From Sphagnum compactum (taxonomy: Eukaryota > Bryophyta > Sphagnopsida > Sphagnales): a stretch of DNA of 64,000 bases. Position 1 is the first letter of the stretch; each line of letters starts with the position of its first letter. Made by a program: the position numbers and the translations under genes. A model generated the notes under the pieces. That model searched no databases. It was not told where the DNA came from and saw only the letters and a program-made list of their open reading frames with translations. The DNA lies in the NCBI GenBank assembly GCA_965153455.1, contig OZ234500.1:12418557-12482556 (forward strand), read 5' to 3'. Shown one piece after another: positions 60,120-64,000 of this stretch.

Positions 60120-62059
60120 GCTCGCCTCGATGAATGTTGTTGCACTATGATCAAGAAAGGATTAGCGTTTGCGGTTTGCACCATTGAATGCCGCTGCCGC
60201 CGTCTTCGACGGCGACGACGGAAACCGGGTTTTCACCGGTAGCCAGCAAAGCACTTCCGGTATGTATGTTTACACGTCCGTTTGCGCCGAATAAAAGTCA
60301 TGAGTTTCTTCCGATCCTCTTATTTCTGACTCGTCAAATCGGTTTTTCGAGGTTCATTTTGGAAGTTGGACTTTGCACACATGCAAATTTGCAAGCACGA
60401 ACACAGCCAGTCGTCATCACAAGATGGCTTGCAAAACAGCCAAGCGCCGTCACATATTTCAAACTGCCAAGCATCGTCGTCACATCTTTGCATTATCTTT
60501 GAAGTTCATAATGAGGCTGGCATAGGCACACACGCAAATTGCAAACGCCAAAAACAACCATTCATCATTGCACGATCTTTGCAAACCAGCCAAGCCAGTC
60601 ATCATCAAAAGATCCTTTGCAAACCACCAAGCCAGTCATCATCACAAGATCCTTTGCAAACCAGCCAAGCCAGCCATCATCTCAAGATCTTTGCAAAACA
60701 GCTACACATCAACATCAAAAGGTGATTTTGAGATTGATTTGCATGGAACTACCAACTTCAAAAAACACAAATGCACAAATACGACAACATCAAAAGCTTG
60801 ATCTGACACCAGTGCATTGTTCATGAGCAGCAACAAATCAACAACAAATGTCAGCAACATAGCAGAGGAGAACAGGCAGCAAGTAGAGCAGATTCCATTG
60901 TGGTGGCCAGCAAAACAAAAGACCACAACAGACTTCATTGTGGTGGCCATTAAAACAAAAGACCGCTGTTCCATTACCTGTTGTGATTAAACTCATGGCA
61001 AGCAAACAGACACAGATCAGTTTGATTCATGCTTTTTCTGTACTCAAAATCCTAGCTGTCTCTGGTGTCTTTTTAAGCATAGATTTCAGAGGTCCCAGCT
61101 CCTCCTCAATTACTGTGATACACAACAGTCATGTGTCTTTCTCTGATGGAGAAGAGACACCACCACACAGGCAACCATTTCTGCTCTATTCTACAGGTTT
61201 CAAACCTCAGGTGCAGTTTCTAACAAAAAACTACACCCAAAGTTTGTAATCACAGAGATATCTTCTGTGAGATATGCACATCTCATTGAATTACATTCAG
61301 AAACCAGGGAGAAACCCCAGAACACAACAATCCTTGGAGCAATGGGTTGGAAGAAGGAAGAAAACAAATTCTGCCACATCCACTTTTCACCTCACATTAG
61401 TTCCTATCATGAGATCTTCACAAGGCCATACAGGATGTGCCATGTTCACAGTTTTGCATCCTTGATATTTCTGAATAGAAAGCCTAGAGACCCAAGCATG
61501 AGAACTGTGACAACTAAACTAAAATCAACTACAAAAACCATAGATCTTCTCCCAGCTGCCTCCCAAAGAAGAGAGAATTGATCTTGTTGACTGATGAAGA
61601 GGAAAAATCTGAATTACATTGCTGATGATGTGGTCCCAGTTGCAGTTGATTAAGATCTAGGTAAAAGTCAATGAACCAAAGGCACTCAACCCAGGACCAT
61701 ACAAAGAGGGTGCAAGCAGGAAACCTGATCAGACTGCTGCAGTACAGGAAATTATCTAACATCCTCATGACAGAAAGTAAATGTGTGCATTGAAACCCAT
61801 CTTAGACATTAGCTACAAAACTTTTCTTGGAGATGATCAGTCATAGTGCAGGATCACATGATTTCCACCTTCCAGCAGTAAAGATCCTGGCAATCCATCT
61901 ATTGATTGAACCCTTGGGCAGAACATCCAGATTTTGTTTTGACTCTGCTCCTGCATAAATTTGGAATGTTTCTTGCTCTCACAGATGCAGTTTGGAATAC
62001 CTGATCTTCAATGTACCCTCTCTCAATTGTTGTGTTTTGCACTCTACCCAAGCCCTGCT
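60120..62059. other. Spacer between DCAF13 3' end and TBCCD1 start
   Basis: Contains the TBCCD1 promoter region by position and the DCAF13 3' UTR. A minisatellite lies at 60395-60710 and a short duplicated segment (CATTGTGGTGGCCA...AAACAAAAGACC) at 60896-60963. No other gene is recognised. Confidence 0.5.
60395..60710. repeat. Minisatellite upstream of TBCCD1, unit about 39 bp
   Basis: Units contain AGATCCTTTGCAAACCAGCC followed by AAGCCAGTCATCATCACA. Three to four well-matched copies occupy 60570-60705, with looser copies from 60395. They sit about 400-700 bases upstream of the TBCCD1 start codon. Confidence 0.8.
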
Positions 62060-64000
62060 CTACTCCAACTCGGCAACAATGCGCTTCTTTCGAGCAGGTG
62101 TATGCGGTATTGACCCTGGAGCACTATGGGCTCGCTTCCGACTTGCACGTTTTCGTTCAGCATCATCAGAGGCATGGCGGACTTTTGTTGCCTTATAAAC
62201 CGGTTTAGGCAGGTGTCGATACCTGCATACACAAAAACACCCAGCTTGCCCTTATTTAAGGCTGATCTGCATCCTTTCAATTGTCTAGAAACACATGTCA
62301 TTTTCTCTGTTCCATCCCCAGTGTCTCCCAGTTGTCCATATGGTAATCTCTAGGAACCAACAATATATTCCCATTTCATGCAGGAAACTTACCGATCAAT
62401 GCGACTGATTTCAGGCAAATGCTTGTACCGCTCCTTCACAGCACTAAGGTAAGCATGCTTTTGTTTCTCCCTTGGCAATAGCTGCAACAGTTCCAGTCCA
62501 ACTGTGTTTTGAACAACTCTGTTTTTTAAAACCTCACTGATAGAAAGATGAAGTTATTCCACATATCAGACCTGTTGTGATACATCACAAACTTGAAACT
62601 TTCAGTTCCTGCCAACACAAAGTATGATGACAGCTTTCACTTTTGTCAATCACTTGCTGGAACTGGGTGTCACCAATGTCAATTGTCCAAAAACTGCGGG
62701 GAAACTGTCAAATACCATCTCCAGGACAAACTATTCATTCATTGCAAGTTTAGTTCCAAAACCACTCTGGTGCTCTCTGAGATTACCACTCCGAGTTGCT
62801 CAGATGCCTTGCCCTTCCACAATCGGATGTTGGTGTCGTCGCTGCCCGACATCAAATATGATCCATCCCCACTGAACTTTACGGCAAATACCCTGTGTCC
62901 ACATCCACCAAAAAAAGCACAATTCAGTCACAAAAATTTGGCTGCAAAAAACACTGTCCATGTTAGATCTCACCATTAACCCTGAACAAAGTGCATACAA
63001 CAAAAGGTGCAGGAGACAAGCACAAAACATGCCAGTCTCACTGCAAACACATACAGTTACAGGAGCCTCATACCAGAGCAGCAGGACATTACCTTTGCAT
63101 ACGCTTGGTGTGATAGACCTCTTTACTGTGACCTCCATTGTAGGGGAAAATCCTAATCTGTATCTCATATCAATTTTCTTGTCAATACCATGCATTGAAC
63201 TTGTATGCCCAACAACTAGTCCAAGTGAAGCACATTTTCAAACACAACTTGACTATGGATGAATCCCGCCAACTCCCATAGGGTATTCAAAGCTGATGCA
63301 CACAAGAAAGTTCCCTCCAACAAAACTGATGAGACCACACTGATGTCTCCCTGCCTAACAAACTGCCATGGTGAGAAAACTCTAATATAGTTCACCCACC
63401 GTTCTATCATATGATCCAGTAACAAACTCTCGCCCTGTTGGTGAAAAATCCACATCCATACTGTAACCAAACAAAAGAAAGGATCAGAGCTCCAAGATGA
63501 AAACAAACAAGAATTCTTGAAAGACACCAGCAAAGGCATTATTCGCAAGACTTAGAAGAGTAAAATAAAAGCTTTGAGGCGTCTGAAAGAAAACTATCTC
63601 TGACATGACAGAAAACCCAAAAGTTGATATGTATCAAAGCTCAGGCAGAGAGCAAACTCCTTTTTTCCCAGAAGTGAAGAATGTGCTTACACAGCTGAGA
63701 CATGGTCCATGTGAATACAAGTAGCACGGTTGAGCTTACGCATATCATAACTGTAGCAGTTTCCATCCTCATTAGCCTGAACCCAGGAAAACCCCACAAC
63801 CTGAGACAGTACTCCTCGGAGAAGAACATGACCTCATAACACCCAAGCAATGGCCACAAAGCTGTCTTTGCTCAAACAATTCTTGTTCCACCGAGTCCTA
63901 TCGCATGAGAACTTACAGATGTAAAATTGAATGCTTCACGAGGATTCCAAGAAACCATATTTGTCCTTGTCTGCAAAAGTAAACAAGAATGTCACTGTTG
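62060..64000 (-). CDS. DCAF13: DCAF13 / SOF1 (WD-repeat, small-subunit processome), 3' part
   Basis: WD40 protein of the SOF1 family: in yeast a U3 snoRNP/small-subunit processome factor for 18S rRNA maturation in the nucleolus, in animals and plants also a DDB1-CUL4 associated factor. Exons on the minus strand: 63970-63917 (TNMVSWNPREAFNFTS), 63776-63691 (ANEDGNCYSYDMRKLNRA), 63460-63400 (MDVDFSPTGREFVTGSYDRT), 63157-63093 (FPYNGGHSKEVYHTKRMQR), 62892-62787 (FSGDGSYLMSGSDDTNIRLW), 62481-62393 (LLPREKQKHAYLSAVKERYK), 62222-62060 (RHLPKPVYKATKVRHAS, ending at TAG). All have GT-AG borders with matching phase. The C-terminal Sof1 domain with its basic tail (RKRAHSAPGS, ARKKR) is complete. The N-terminal WD repeats lie beyond the right edge of the window. 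No lesions were seen. Confidence 0.93.

Overview
The window is nuclear DNA from a land plant. Evidence: spliced genes with GT-AG introns of roughly 70-800 bases, plant-restricted families (REC/TSS clustered-mitochondria-like protein, phytolongin), and old Ty1/copia, Ty3/gypsy, CACTA and Helitron-type DNA. The mix, with a Helentron-like relic carrying OTU and endonuclease domains, leans towards a non-flowering lineage, but the species cannot be fixed from sequence alone. No organellar, bacterial, rRNA or confident tRNA genes were seen.

Layout. 707-10956 (+): about twenty exons of a REC/TSS (FRIENDLY/CLU-related, TPR) gene. Most splice sites are intact, but the reading frame is broken by at least six or seven in-frame stops, several frameshifts and one deletion, so it is called a pseudogene. 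11-14.8 kb: AT-rich DNA without genes. 14.8-19.8 kb: a degenerate array of about 70-bp units, split by a 4.2-kb non-autonomous CACTA element. 20.0-21.25 kb: copia pol remnant and its 3' LTR. 21.65-22.13 kb: tandem duplication. 24163-25890 (+): two-exon phytolongin gene, intact, with a minisatellite in its intron. 29041-30603 (-): an unrecognised gene resembling a GTPase that has lost its nucleotide-binding motifs.

31-53.8 kb is a transposon graveyard: a probable second CACTA element (35.7-38.8 kb), a decayed Helentron-type element (about 38.76-45.4 kb, with OTU, Rep, PIF1-like helicase and EEP endonuclease parts in order), and a Ty3/gypsy pol on the minus strand (46.86-49.05 kb). The gypsy pol is interrupted by a 404-bp LTR-like insert whose relative lies at 52.6 kb.

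55.2-60.0 kb (-) holds TBCCD1 (TBCC domain-containing protein 1) in at least eight in-frame exons. 62.06-64.0 kb (-) holds the 3' part of DCAF13/SOF1, running off the window's right edge. These two and the phytolongin gene are the clearly intact genes. They act in unrelated processes (tubulin/centrosome-type organisation, ribosome small-subunit processing, membrane trafficking) and there is no operon-like logic here. The most unusual observations are the C-to-T type nonsense pattern in the REC pseudogene, the multi-domain Helentron relic, and the pseudo-GTPase.
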